Source of the DNA: Robiginitalea marina
Lineage (GTDB): Bacteria > Bacteroidota > Bacteroidia > Flavobacteriales > Flavobacteriaceae
Length of the DNA stretch: 64,000 bases
Reading direction: 5' to 3'
Assembly: GCF_024006985.1 (NCBI RefSeq)
Contig: NZ_JAMXIB010000004.1
Span: 186,001-250,000 of the forward strand
A program made the position numbers and the translations under genes. Shown one piece after another: positions 46,309 to 55,575 of the stretch (position 1 is its first letter; each line of letters begins with the position of its first letter). Under the pieces are notes generated by a model. The model saw only the letters and a list, made by a program, of their open reading frames with translations. It ran no database searches and was not told the DNA's origin.

Positions 46309-48229
46309 CCGGGGGCGGGATTGCTGCGGGAAACGGGCCCGGGCATGGGCAAGGGCAGCCCTGTTCCCGGCACTCCTGGCCCCCCTGATGATGGTTGTTA
46401 TGGCAAACCGGTTACTGGCGCAGGTCAGGGTTGAGCCCCCCAACTGGTGGGTGGGCATGCACAACCCTTCCCTCCAGTTGATGCTCCACGGGTCCGGGAT
46501 TGCCGGATATCGCCCTGAAATTTCAGGCGATGGGTTGACCCTGGAGGCCTGGCACCCGGGCGCGAGCCCGAACTACCTCTTCCTCGACCTCACGGTGGCC
46601 CCGGAAGGGGAAGGGGGTTGGGTATCGATTGCCCTGGAGCGCTCCGGCTTCCCCAAAATCACCCTGGAATACGAACTGAAAAGGCGGGAAAGGCCTCCGG
46701 AGGCCCTCAGGGGCTTCGATTCCTCCGATGTGGTCTGCCTGATCACCCCCGACCGGTTCGCCAATGGGGACCCCGGGAACGACCAGGTGCCCGGGCTCAG
46801 GGAGCAGGGGGTCAACCGGAAGGACGATTATGCCCGGCACGGGGGCGATATCCGCGGGATCATCGAACACCTCGACTACCTCTCTGAAATGGGGTTTACC
46901 GCGCTTTGGCCCACCCCCCTGCTGACCAACGACATGCCCCGGACGTCTTACCACGGGTATGCCATTACTGATTTTTATGCGGTAGACCCCCGTTTCGGCA
47001 CCCTGGAGGAGTACCGGGAACTCAGCGACAAGGCGCGCGCCCGCGGCCTGAAACTGATCATGGACCAGGTGGTAAACCATTGCGGCCTTTACCACTGGTG
47101 GATGGCAGACCTTCCTTTTCCGGACTGGATACACTACCAGGACGACTTCCTGGCGGGCCGGCCCTTTACGGTCACTAACCACCGCCGCACGACCAACCAG
47201 GACCCTTATGCCGCCCGCACCGACAGGGAGCTCTTGAACCAGGGGTGGTTTGTCCCGGATATGCCCGACCTGAACCAGTCAAACCCCTTTATGGCCACAT
47301 ACCTGATCCAGAACAGCATCTGGTGGGTGGAAACCCTGCAACTCGGGGGGATCCGGCAGGACACCTATCCCTATCCCGACAAGGCCTTTATGGCCCGGTG
47401 GGCAAGGGTCCTGATGGAGGAATACCCGGAATTCACCATCGTGGGCGAGGAGTGGAGCTATAACCCCTTGCTGGTCGGGTACTGGCAGCACGGGGCGCAT
47501 AACCGGGACGCCTACCAGTCGTGGCTCAGGTCGACCATGGACTTCCCCCTCCAGAAGGCCCTGGTGGGGGCCTTAACTGCGGAAGAGGGTTGGGACGCCG
47601 GCCTGAATATCCTTTACGAAGCCCTGGCCAATGATTTCCATTACCCCCGCCCCCTCGATTTGCTCTTCTTCGGCGACAACCACGATATGGACCGGTTGTT
47701 TACCCAGTTGGGGGAATCGGTCGGCCTCACTGAAATGGCACTGGCCTTTATTCTTACGGCCCCAAGGATCCCTCAGATCTATTACGGCACCGAATTGTTG
47801 TTGCAGAACAGCGCAAAGCCCGGAGACCACGGCCTGATCCGCACCGACTTCCCGGGGGGTTGGTCAGGGGACCCCAAAAACGGGTTCGACGGCAGGGGCC
47901 TGGACCCCCGTGAGCGGGCCATGCAGGCCTACGTTAAAAAACTCCTGAATTTCAGGAAGCAAAGCCCGGCCCTGCAAATGGGCGGCACGCTCCATTTTGC
48001 CCCGGAGGACGGGGTGTACGTGCTGGCGCGGACCTACGGGGACGAGCGGGTGGTGCTGGTGCTGAACAAAAACGAGAAGCCTTATGCCCTGTCCCTCGGC
48101 CGTTTCGAAGAACTGGGCCTGGAGGGAAAACCCGTAAGGAATATCCTCAATGGAGAAACCCTGGTTTGGGAAGGCAGGTTGCCCCTAAATTCCCCCGGGG
48201 CCTATATTTTTGCAACCCATAAGGATTAA
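46301..48229 (+). CDS. GH13 neopullulanase/cyclomaltodextrinase-like enzyme (SusA type)
   Basis: The ATG at 46301, inside the end of the GH65 gene, gives 642 residues with an N-terminal basic stretch and hydrophobic segment ending LLAQ, a probable signal peptide (unusually long, about 41 residues). An N-terminal cyclomaltodextrinase-type domain (PPNWWVGMHNPSLQLM) precedes the barrel. Catalytic residues are Asp354 (nucleophile, GIRQD), Glu383 (acid/base, VGEEW) and Asp462 (GDNHD). The plan matches Bacteroides SusA, a periplasmic neopullulanase that cuts maltodextrins to small sugars. Confidence 0.9.
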   Translation: MCNRGRDCCGKRARAWARAALFPALLAPLMMVVMANRLLAQVRVEPPNWWVGMHNPSLQLMLHGSGIAGYRPEISGDGLTLEAWHPGASPNYLFLDLTVAPEGEGGWVSIALERSGFPKITLEYELKRRERPPEALRGFDSSDVVCLITPDRFANGDPGNDQVPGLREQGVNRKDDYARHGGDIRGIIEHLDYLSEMGFTALWPTPLLTNDMPRTSYHGYAITDFYAVDPRFGTLEEYRELSDKARARGLKLIMDQVVNHCGLYHWWMADLPFPDWIHYQDDFLAGRPFTVTNHRRTTNQDPYAARTDRELLNQGWFVPDMPDLNQSNPFMATYLIQNSIWWVETLQLGGIRQDTYPYPDKAFMARWARVLMEEYPEFTIVGEEWSYNPLLVGYWQHGAHNRDAYQSWLRSTMDFPLQKALVGALTAEEGWDAGLNILYEALANDFHYPRPLDLLFFGDNHDMDRLFTQLGESVGLTEMALAFILTAPRIPQIYYGTELLLQNSAKPGDHGLIRTDFPGGWSGDPKNGFDGRGLDPRERAMQAYVKKLLNFRKQSPALQMGGTLHFAPEDGVYVLARTYGDERVVLVLNKNEKPYALSLGRFEELGLEGKPVRNILNGETLVWEGRLPLNSPGAYIFATHKD

Positions 48230-48232
48230 ACG

Positions 48233-50110
48233 ATGAAACCGATAACCTTAATTCCGCTGGCTGCCCTGTTCCTTTTTTCCTGTGGGGAAAAAAAGGGGCA
48301 GGGGGCGGACAATGAGAAGGAAACCCCTATGAAAGAGACCGGAAAAATAGTCGTCTACCAGGTATTTACCCGGTTATTCGGGAATACGAACACCACCAAC
48401 AGGCCCTGGGGGACCCTGGAAGAAAATGGCGTGGGCAAGTTTGCAGATTTTACACCCACCGCCCTGAACGAAATCAGGGAGCTGGGGGTCACCCACATCT
48501 GGTATACGGGGGTGCCCCACCACGCCCTGGTCACCGATTATTCGGCATTCGGCATGTCCCCTGATGACCCCGATGTGGTGAAGGGAAGGGCCGGGTCTCC
48601 CTATGCCGTGAAGGATTATTACAATGTAAACCCCGACCTGGCCACAGACCCTGCCAACCGCCTGGAGGAGTTCCGGGCTTTGGTGGAGCGCAGCCACCAG
48701 GCGGGCCTTAAAGTCCTGATCGATATTGTCCCCAACCACGTCGCCCGCAGGTACGAGGGGGCTTCCACCCCGGCCGGCAGCACGCCTTTTGGGGCCACGG
48801 ACGATACCTCGGTGGAATATTCCCGCGACAACGATTTTTATTACCTGCCAGGGGAATCTTTCCGGGTACCCCTGTGGCGGGACGGGTACCGCCCCCTGGG
48901 GGGGCAGGAGCACCCCCTGGCCGATGGCATTTTTGAGGAGAACCCTGCCAGGTGGACCGGGAACGGTTCCCGCCTTGCCCGGCCCGACATGAACGACTGG
49001 TATGAGACGGTTAAAATCAACTATGGGGTTAAACCCGACGGCAGCTACGATTTTGAAGTCCTTCCCGAAGGATTCGACCAGAAAGGTTACCGCGACCACT
49101 ACGAATTCTGGAAGGGACGGGATGTGCCGGGCACCTGGGAAAAATTCCGCGATATTGCCCTCTACTGGCTCGATTTAGGTGTCGATGGCTTCCGCTACGA
49201 CATGGCGGAGATGGTACCCGTGGAATTCTGGAGTTACCTGAATTCGCACATCAAGATGAAAAACCCGGGGGCTTTCCTGCTGGCTGAGGTCTATAACCCC
49301 GCCCTGTACAGGACCTACATCCACAACGGGAAAATGGATTACCTCTACGATAAGGTGGAACTCTACGACAGCCTCAAGCACATTATCCAGGGCCATGGGT
49401 GGACAGACCACATCCCCGTGGTGCAGAAGGGTTTGATGGATATTGAACACCACATGCTGCATTTCCTCGAAAACCACGATGAACAGCGGCTTGCCAGCCC
49501 TGAATTTGCCGGGGATGCCCGCCGGGGGATGCCTGCCATGGTGGTGTCGGCTACCCTGAGCACTTCCCCCACCATGCTGTATTTCGGGCAGGAGGTCGGG
49601 GAACCCGGGGCAGAAGATGCGGGTTTCGGAAAGCCCTCCAGGACCTCCATTTTCGATTACATCGGGGTGCCCCACCATCAGCGGTGGATGAACGGAAAAC
49701 GCTTTGACGGGGGTGCCTCCACGGCCGGGGAGCGGGAACTGCGCGACTTTTACCAGCGGTTGCTGAACTTTGTGATCGGGAGCGAGGCCCTGATGGGGCG
49801 GTACGAAGACATCCATTACTACAACAAGGAACACACGCCTTCCTATGACCACCGGGTGTATTCCTTTGTCCGCTGGTCGGATGCCCAGCGCCTGGTCCTT
49901 ATCAGCAATTTTGATACTGGGAAGGCCTATGACTTCGAACTAAAGGTGCCGGAAGCCATAATCGCAGCCTGGGGCCTGGAAGAAGGGGAATACCGCCTGA
50001 AAGACCGGTTGTATGGCGACCAGAACCCGGTTATGAAGGTGTCCGGGGGCATAGGCCATATACCCCTGAGGGTCTCCCCCCTGGAGTCCTTCATCCTTGA
50101 ACTGCAATAA
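48233..50110 (+). CDS. GH13 alpha-amylase family lipoprotein
   Basis: This 625-residue protein has a lipoprotein signal ending LFLFSC, then a GH13 barrel beginning VVYQVFTRLFGN. Catalytic residues are Asp323 (GFRYD), Glu352 (LLAEV) and Asp416 (ENHDE). Being a lipoprotein, it is held in the outer or inner membrane, so it may act on longer glucans before or just after import. The exact product profile (alpha-amylase or related GH13 activity) cannot be told. It starts 3 bp after the SusA-like gene and ends the operon at a hairpin terminator. Confidence 0.9.
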   Translation: MKPITLIPLAALFLFSCGEKKGQGADNEKETPMKETGKIVVYQVFTRLFGNTNTTNRPWGTLEENGVGKFADFTPTALNEIRELGVTHIWYTGVPHHALVTDYSAFGMSPDDPDVVKGRAGSPYAVKDYYNVNPDLATDPANRLEEFRALVERSHQAGLKVLIDIVPNHVARRYEGASTPAGSTPFGATDDTSVEYSRDNDFYYLPGESFRVPLWRDGYRPLGGQEHPLADGIFEENPARWTGNGSRLARPDMNDWYETVKINYGVKPDGSYDFEVLPEGFDQKGYRDHYEFWKGRDVPGTWEKFRDIALYWLDLGVDGFRYDMAEMVPVEFWSYLNSHIKMKNPGAFLLAEVYNPALYRTYIHNGKMDYLYDKVELYDSLKHIIQGHGWTDHIPVVQKGLMDIEHHMLHFLENHDEQRLASPEFAGDARRGMPAMVVSATLSTSPTMLYFGQEVGEPGAEDAGFGKPSRTSIFDYIGVPHHQRWMNGKRFDGGASTAGERELRDFYQRLLNFVIGSEALMGRYEDIHYYNKEHTPSYDHRVYSFVRWSDAQRLVLISNFDTGKAYDFELKVPEAIIAAWGLEEGEYRLKDRLYGDQNPVMKVSGGIGHIPLRVSPLESFILELQ

Positions 50111-50111
50111 A

Positions 50112-50136
50112 AAAGCCGGCCAATGGGGCCGGCTTT
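50112..50136. terminator. Bidirectional terminator between the GH13 gene and a convergent membrane-protein gene
   Basis: A 10-bp perfect stem (50112-50121 with 50127-50136) around a 5-nt loop, A-rich on the left and T-rich on the right, so it can work in both directions for the two convergent genes. Confidence 0.88.
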
Positions 50137-50159
50137 AAAGGATCGGGATCGGAGGTTGG

Positions 50160-50591
50160 CTAAGAAGCTTCTTTGGGGGATGCTGCCTTGTACACCAGGG
50201 AAATGACCACCCCAACAAAGCCGTAAAACACGATGTCGAGCACTGCTTCGACCAGATGCCCGGTGGTGTCCATCAAATTGGAGGTGCCCAACCAGAGCAG
50301 GCCCATCCCCACACCGATGATAAAGCCTATCCATGCCCCGAAGGTGAACCCTTCCGTAAAGCTGTGGTGTCCCCGGGCCCACTTTCCATAAAGCGTACTC
50401 ATCCCGAAACAGGCGAAGAGGTTCCCGATGAAAATGAAAACCATATTCATTTCCGCATCCGGTTTCATCACGTTGGTGATGGTGTGTGCCTCGAAAAAGG
50501 AGACGGCGGCTATCCCCCAGATCAGATAGCCCAGTACAAACATGGTGACCGTGGCTGCCAGGGTCGCCAAAAGGTTTTGTTTTGAAAACAT
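50160..50591 (-). CDS. Small integral membrane protein of unknown function
   Basis: I do not recognise a characterised family. The 143 residues form four hydrophobic segments (about 8-30, 48-66, 82-102 and 116-136). Two histidines (GHHSF, about 79-83) and a conserved-looking LYGKWARGHHSFTEGFTFG stretch sit between helices 2 and 3; it resembles DUF1761-type four-helix proteins in layout but I cannot confirm that. It is a single gene facing the bidirectional terminator. Confidence 0.65.
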   Translation of the reverse strand: MFSKQNLLATLAATVTMFVLGYLIWGIAAVSFFEAHTITNVMKPDAEMNMVFIFIGNLFACFGMSTLYGKWARGHHSFTEGFTFGAWIGFIIGVGMGLLWLGTSNLMDTTGHLVEAVLDIVFYGFVGVVISLVYKAASPKEAS

Positions 50592-50733
50592 CGTTTTTTA
50601 GGTTAATTGGTTAATAGTGAGGAGAATATACAAAATAAAAAGACATGTGGAGCTTCGGGCCTCAGATTTTTCGGCCTGCCTGCCTTCCAAATTTTTTGGG
50701 GAAGCCTTACTTTAGTCCGAAAATGCCGGAATC

Positions 50734-51483
50734 ATGAGGCGCACCTGGAGTCTTTGCATACTGTGTTGTATTATGAGTAACTGTACCCCGAAACCCGAAT
50801 CCCCACTGATCATCGGCCACCGGGGTGCCATGGGGTATGAAACCGAAAATACCCTGGCCTCCATTGAAAAGGCCATGGAACTGGGGGTGGACATGATCGA
50901 GATCGATGTGTTCCGCATCCAGACCGGGGAGATCGCCGTATTCCACGACGAGCGGGTGGAACGCCTGGCCAATAGCGGCGGCAGGATCGAGGAATACAAC
51001 TTCTTCGACATGAAAAAGCTGATCCTCGACGGGGGCCACCGGATCCCGATTCTACAGGAGGTATTGAAGCTGGTAGACCACAGGGTCCCGCTGAATATCG
51101 AACTCAAAGGCACCGGCACGGCAGGCCCTGTACAGCATATCGTTTCCTACTATACCGCCCAAAGGGGATGGGCCCCCGACCAGTTTATCATTTCCAGTTT
51201 CAACTGGGACGAACTCAGGGCGTACCGCGCCCTGGACCCCGAAGCCCGGATTGCCGTGCTGGTGGAAGGGGATCCGCTGGAAGCCCTGGAGGTCGCGGCC
51301 GAGCTGAAGGCCGAGGCGATCAACCCGCACTACACCCAGGTAAATGCCGAAAAGGTTGCGCGCATCCACCAGGAAGGCTTTAAGGTCTATACCTGGACGG
51401 TAAACGACCCCGCGGATTTCCAAAACCTTAAGGCCATGGGCGTAGACGGGGTCTTTTCCAACTTTCCCGACCAGATGCGCTAG
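50734..51483 (+). CDS. Glycerophosphodiester phosphodiesterase family protein
   Basis: This 249-residue TIM-barrel enzyme begins with a short hydrophobic segment ending near Cys17 (not an ideal lipobox), so it is probably exported. The family motifs are clear: IGHRGAMGYETENTLASI with the metal-binding His-Arg and Glu, IEIDVFRIQTGEIAVFHDE with the catalytic acidic residues and second His, and late VYTWTVND. It releases glycerol-3-phosphate from glycerophosphodiesters. The adjacent glpK-glpF pair suggests a local glycerol theme, though they are on the opposite strand. Confidence 0.9.
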   Translation: MRRTWSLCILCCIMSNCTPKPESPLIIGHRGAMGYETENTLASIEKAMELGVDMIEIDVFRIQTGEIAVFHDERVERLANSGGRIEEYNFFDMKKLILDGGHRIPILQEVLKLVDHRVPLNIELKGTGTAGPVQHIVSYYTAQRGWAPDQFIISSFNWDELRAYRALDPEARIAVLVEGDPLEALEVAAELKAEAINPHYTQVNAEKVARIHQEGFKVYTWTVNDPADFQNLKAMGVDGVFSNFPDQMR

Positions 51484-51536
51484 GCCGGTTGCCGTGATCA
51501 AGTCCCATAGGGCGGCCCCGGGGGTGAAACTTCGTA

Positions 51537-52268
51537 TCAGGGGGCCAGGGCCAGGTGCAACAGTGCAGCGATTACCCCGCCTGCTATGGGCCCTGCCACG
51601 GGGACCCAGCTGTAACCCCACCCACCCGGGCCCTTGTGCTTTATGGGCACCAGGGCATGGATGATCCTCGGGCCCAGGTCCCGTGCCGGGTTGATGGCAT
51701 AGCCCGTGGTGCCTCCAAGGGAGAGGCCAATACCCCACACGAGCAGGGCGACCGGGAGGGCGCCCAGGGACCCCAGACCGATTACCGTCCCGGGGTTGTC
51801 GAGCGTGGCGTCGGTGAAGTTGAAAATGGTGAACATCAGCACAAAGGTGCCTGCGATTTCCCCCAGGAGGTTTACAGGCAGGTTGCGGATGGCAGGAGCC
51901 GTGCTGAAGACTGCCAGTTTGGTGTCTGGGTCTTCAGTGGCATTAAAATGGTCCCGGTATACCAGCCAGGTCAGCAAGGCCCCCAGCAGGGCGCCGGCAA
52001 ACTGTGCGGCGATATAGGCAGGCACCTGCTGCCATGGGAAATCCCCCGCCACGGCCAGGGAAAGGGTCACCGCCGGGTTGATGTGGGCCCCGCTGTAAGG
52101 CCCGGCCACCACCACCCCTATGTAGACCCCCAGGGCCCATCCGGTGGTGATGACGATCCACCCCCCGTTTTGTCCTTTGGTCCCTTTCAGGACCACATTG
52201 GCCACTACCCCGCAACCCATCAGGATCAGCAGTAAGGTGCCCAGTAGTTCAGCTGCGAATGCATTCAT
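51537..52268 (-). CDS. glpF: Glycerol uptake facilitator (MIP/aquaglyceroporin)
   Basis: This 243-residue channel has six membrane helices and both half-helix motifs: NPAVTL in GAHINPAVTL (first) and NPARDLGPR (second). The Asp after NPAR is typical of glycerol-conducting family members rather than strict water channels. It is transcribed after glpK, 10 bp downstream, which supports the role. Confidence 0.93.
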   Translation of the reverse strand: MNAFAAELLGTLLLILMGCGVVANVVLKGTKGQNGGWIVITTGWALGVYIGVVVAGPYSGAHINPAVTLSLAVAGDFPWQQVPAYIAAQFAGALLGALLTWLVYRDHFNATEDPDTKLAVFSTAPAIRNLPVNLLGEIAGTFVLMFTIFNFTDATLDNPGTVIGLGSLGALPVALLVWGIGLSLGGTTGYAINPARDLGPRIIHALVPIKHKGPGGWGYSWVPVAGPIAGGVIAALLHLALAP

Positions 52269-52278
52269 AGTTAAGGAG

Positions 52279-53778
52279 TTAATCGGTATCTTTCGCCCAG
52301 TGTTCCAAAGCCCCGATGGCCCGGTACCACCCCCGGATGCCTTCCGCGATTTTCGCCCTTTTTTTGGTAGGGGTGAAACGGCGGTCGACCTGCCATAGCT
52401 TTTCTATTTCTTCCAGGCCATCCCAGTACCCCACGGCCAGGCCCGCCAGGAACGCGGCGCCCATGACTGTGGTTTCCACAATTTTGGGCCTTACGGTAGT
52501 GGTATCGAGCACATCCGACTGGAACTGCATGAGCAGGTCGTTCACGGTGGCGCCCCCGTCGACCCGCAATTCGCTTATCGGGATCCCGGAATCGGCGGTC
52601 ATAGCCTTCAGCACGTCCATGGTCTGGTACGCGATGGATTCCAGGGCCGCCCTGGCAATATGGGCGTCGGTGCTGCCCCGGGTCAGGCCAAAAATGCTGC
52701 CCCGCGCTTCCTGGTTCCAGTGTGGCGCCCCAAGGCCTGCAAAGGCCGGCACGAAATACACCCCGTCCGTATCCGTGACGGTGGAGGCCAGGGCTTCCAC
52801 CTCGGCCGAACCATCGATGATTTTAAGGCTGTCGCGAAGCCACTGTACCACGGCCCCTGCGATGAAAATGCTCCCCTCCAGCACATAGGTGGTTTGTTGT
52901 CCCAGGGTCCACCCCACGGAGGTCAGCAGGTTGTTTTTTGATACGATCGGGCTGTCCCCAATATTCATCAGCATGAAGCAACCCGTGCCGTAGGTGTTCT
53001 TCACCATGCCCCTTTGGGTGCACATTTGCCCGAAAAGGGCGGCCTGCTGGTCCCCGGCAATCCCGGAAATGGGGATTCCTTCCTTCAGGAAGCCCGAATC
53101 GGTGTGCCCGTAGACCTCGCTCGATCCGCGGACCCGGGGCAGCATGGAGGCGGGCACGGCAAACAGTTCCAGCAGTTCCGGGTCCCAGTCGAGGGTATGG
53201 ATGTTGAACAACAGGGTCCGGCAGGCATTGGTGGTGTCGGTGATATGGAGCCCGCCCCCGGTCATTTTCCAAATCAGCCAGCTGTCTATGGTCCCGAGCA
53301 ACAGGTCGCCCGCTTCGGCTTTTTGCCTCGCCCCGGGGACCTTGTCCAGGATCCAGTTTACCTTGGTGCCGGAGAAATAGGCGTCCAGCACCAGGCCGGT
53401 TTTTTCGCGCACCCATTCCTGGTGGCCTGCTTTTTTCAGGCGGGTGCAAAAATCCGCGGTGCGCTTGTCCTGCCAGACAATGGCCCGGCTGACGGGTTTC
53501 CCCGTGTTTTTGTCCCACACCACCACGGTTTCCCTTTGGTTGGTTATCCCGATGGCCTTAATTTCATGGGGACGGATCCCGGCGCGGGCCAGGGCTTCGG
53601 AGGCCATTCCCGATTGTACGGCCCAGATTTCCTCCGCATCGTGTTCCACCCAGCCCGACTGCGGAAAATACTGGGTAAATTCTTTTTGGGCGGAAGAGAC
53701 GATTTCTCCCTTTCGGTTGAATACCAAAGCCCTGCAGCTGGTGGTGCCCTGGTCGAGCGCTAGAATAAATCCTTCCAT
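52279..53778 (-). CDS. glpK: Glycerol kinase
   Basis: This 499-residue FGGY-family kinase phosphorylates glycerol to glycerol-3-phosphate. The N-terminus [18 protein letters not shown] holds the ATP phosphate-binding loop; [24 protein letters not shown] and [13 protein letters not shown] are glycerol kinase blocks. Full length. It forms an operon with glpF. No glycerol-3-phosphate dehydrogenase gene is in the window. Confidence 0.95.
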   Translation of the reverse strand: MEGFILALDQGTTSCRALVFNRKGEIVSSAQKEFTQYFPQSGWVEHDAEEIWAVQSGMASEALARAGIRPHEIKAIGITNQRETVVVWDKNTGKPVSRAIVWQDKRTADFCTRLKKAGHQEWVREKTGLVLDAYFSGTKVNWILDKVPGARQKAEAGDLLLGTIDSWLIWKMTGGGLHITDTTNACRTLLFNIHTLDWDPELLELFAVPASMLPRVRGSSEVYGHTDSGFLKEGIPISGIAGDQQAALFGQMCTQRGMVKNTYGTGCFMLMNIGDSPIVSKNNLLTSVGWTLGQQTTYVLEGSIFIAGAVVQWLRDSLKIIDGSAEVEALASTVTDTDGVYFVPAFAGLGAPHWNQEARGSIFGLTRGSTDAHIARAALESIAYQTMDVLKAMTADSGIPISELRVDGGATVNDLLMQFQSDVLDTTTVRPKIVETTVMGAAFLAGLAVGYWDGLEEIEKLWQVDRRFTPTKKRAKIAEGIRGWYRAIGALEHWAKDTD

Positions 53779-53870
53779 AAAAACGGTTTTATGCGGGTGG
53801 ACGGGGTTGGGTTTGGCCCTAAAATAATCGAATTATCCCGTAAAACATAATGCCACGGAACCCCGGGGGA

Positions 53871-54353
53871 TCAATTCAGCTCCACGATCTTGAAATTCAA
53901 AATCCCCGCGAAGGCCACCCAGAGCAGGTAGGGGACCATCAGGTACGCGGCTGCCGGGCTAACCTTGCGAAAAGCCATAATGGTGAGCGCGATCAGCGCG
54001 AGCAGGGCTACCAGGATAAACAGGGCCGGCAGGGGCATTTGCAGGCCGAAGAATACCAGGCTCCAGGAGGCGTTGAGGAGCAATTGGAAGGCGAAAAGAG
54101 CCAGGGCCTTATTCCGTGGGCCCTGCCCCGTACCCCGTGTCCAGACCAGGCCTGCAGCAACCCCCATGAGGAGGTACAGCAGGGTCCAAACCGGCCCGAA
54201 TACCCAGTTTGGCGGGTTGAAGGAAGGCTTGTTCAGGGTGGTATACCAGGTATCTACCGAGGTTTGGGTCGCAAGGCCCGAGAGGGCGCCAACCAGCAGG
54301 CAAATGGCGACAGCCAGGGCGATGCGCCCAAAGGTTTTGAAGGAGGAGTCCAT
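53871..54353 (-). CDS. TspO/MBR family (tryptophan-rich sensory) membrane protein
   Basis: This 160-residue protein has five membrane helices and the TspO hallmarks: WYTTLNKPSFNPPNWVFGPVW near residues 35-55, then NASWSLVFFG and the late VPYLLWVAFAGILN segment. Bacterial TspO proteins bind porphyrins and other tetrapyrroles or steroids and are linked to stress and tetrapyrrole handling. Divergent from mvaD with only 74 bp between the starts. Confidence 0.93.
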   Translation of the reverse strand: MDSSFKTFGRIALAVAICLLVGALSGLATQTSVDTWYTTLNKPSFNPPNWVFGPVWTLLYLLMGVAAGLVWTRGTGQGPRNKALALFAFQLLLNASWSLVFFGLQMPLPALFILVALLALIALTIMAFRKVSPAAAYLMVPYLLWVAFAGILNFKIVELN

Positions 54354-54405
54354 TGCCCTAAAGTAGCAAATTTTCCGGGGATGGGGTTCTGATTTGGCAA
54401 AGCCT

Positions 54406-54413
54406 TATCTTTG
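54406..54413 (+). promoter_or_regulatory. -7 element for mvaD
   Basis: TATCTTTG, a full match to TAnnTTTG. The predicted start is near 54417, about 11 nt before the ATG at 54428. TTTG at 54392-54395 is too close for a normal -33. Confidence 0.45.
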
Positions 54414-54427
54414 CGCAAAAATCCCTG

Positions 54428-55510
54428 ATGACCGAAAAGGATTTTATCCCCGGCCCGGCGGGGGCCCTGCCCGAATCGGGAAGTGCCCGGTGGCAGGCCC
54501 CCAGCAATATTGCCCTGGTAAAGTACTGGGGCAAGAAAGCCGGGCAGATCCCCACCAACCCTTCGGTGAGCTTTACCCTCGATTCTTCCGCCACGCGCAC
54601 GGAGCTCCGGTACCGCAGGCGGGACCAGGCATCTGGGGCGCCCGGCTTTGAGGTTTTCCTCGACGGCAGGCCGGCCCCGGGATTCAGGGAAAAAATACGC
54701 GCCTTTTTCGAAAGGATCCTGCCCTACCAACCGTTTGTTTCCGAATACGATTTTGAGGTCCATACCACCAATACCTTTCCGCACAGCAGCGGCATTGCCT
54801 CATCTGCCAGTGGCATGGCCGCCCTGGCCCTTTGCCTTGCCGACCTCGAAAGGGCCATCTTCCCGGGGATGGAGCCCGAAAGGTTTACCCGCAAGGCATC
54901 CTTCCTGGCCCGCCTCGGGTCGGGATCCGCGGCCCGCAGCATCGAGGGCAGCCTGGTACACTGGGGGCAGCACGGTTCCATTCCGGGGAGTTCCGACCTC
55001 TATGGCATCCGGTATCCGCTGGAGCTACACCCGGTTTTTGAAAGTTACCGCGACACGATCCTGCTGGTGGATAAAGGGCAGAAGCAGGTTAGCAGCACGG
55101 CAGGGCATAACCTTATGAAGGGGCACCCCTTTGCCGCAGAGCGCTTTAAACAGGCCCGCGACCATATCGATGCCCTCCAACCCATCTTCCGGGGGGGAGA
55201 CCTGGAAGCCTTTATTTCCCTGGTAGAGTCGGAGGCCCTGACCCTGCATGCCATGATGATGACCAGTGACCCGTATTTCCTGCTCATGAAGCCGGCCACC
55301 CTTCAAATCATAGAACGGATTTGGGAGTTCCGCCGCGAGACCGGGGAGCCGGTATGCTTTACCCTCGACGCCGGGGCCAATGTCCATTTCCTCTACCCGA
55401 AGGAGAGCGAGGCCAGGGCTTATGCCTTTGTCAGGGAGCAGTTGGTGCCGTTCTGCGAGGAAGGCCAGCACCTCTGCGACCAGGTGGGAAAAGGCGCGGT
55501 GAGCTTCTGA
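54428..55510 (+). CDS. mvaD: Diphosphomevalonate decarboxylase
   Basis: This 360-residue GHMP-superfamily enzyme turns mevalonate diphosphate into isopentenyl diphosphate with ATP. It shows SNIALVKYWGKK near residue 30, the PHSSGIASSASGMAALALCL phosphate-binding block in the middle and FTLDAGANVHFLYP near the end. The N-terminus has a 15-residue extension relative to short family members. It precedes the mevalonate kinase gene on the same strand, but that gene has its own -7 element. Confidence 0.95.
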   Translation: MTEKDFIPGPAGALPESGSARWQAPSNIALVKYWGKKAGQIPTNPSVSFTLDSSATRTELRYRRRDQASGAPGFEVFLDGRPAPGFREKIRAFFERILPYQPFVSEYDFEVHTTNTFPHSSGIASSASGMAALALCLADLERAIFPGMEPERFTRKASFLARLGSGSAARSIEGSLVHWGQHGSIPGSSDLYGIRYPLELHPVFESYRDTILLVDKGQKQVSSTAGHNLMKGHPFAAERFKQARDHIDALQPIFRGGDLEAFISLVESEALTLHAMMMTSDPYFLLMKPATLQIIERIWEFRRETGEPVCFTLDAGANVHFLYPKESEARAYAFVREQLVPFCEEGQHLCDQVGKGAVSF

Positions 55511-55544
55511 AAAGGTTTAACACTCCCTTTAGAATAAAGTTTCT

Positions 55545-55552
55545 TACTTTTG
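55545..55552 (+). promoter_or_regulatory. -7 element for the mevalonate kinase gene
   Basis: TACTTTTG, a full match to TAnnTTTG, 23 bp before the ATG at 55576. No clear -33. This implies that the kinase gene can be transcribed independently of mvaD. Confidence 0.45.
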
Positions 55553-55575
55553 CGTTAACCAGCTTATAGACAGGC

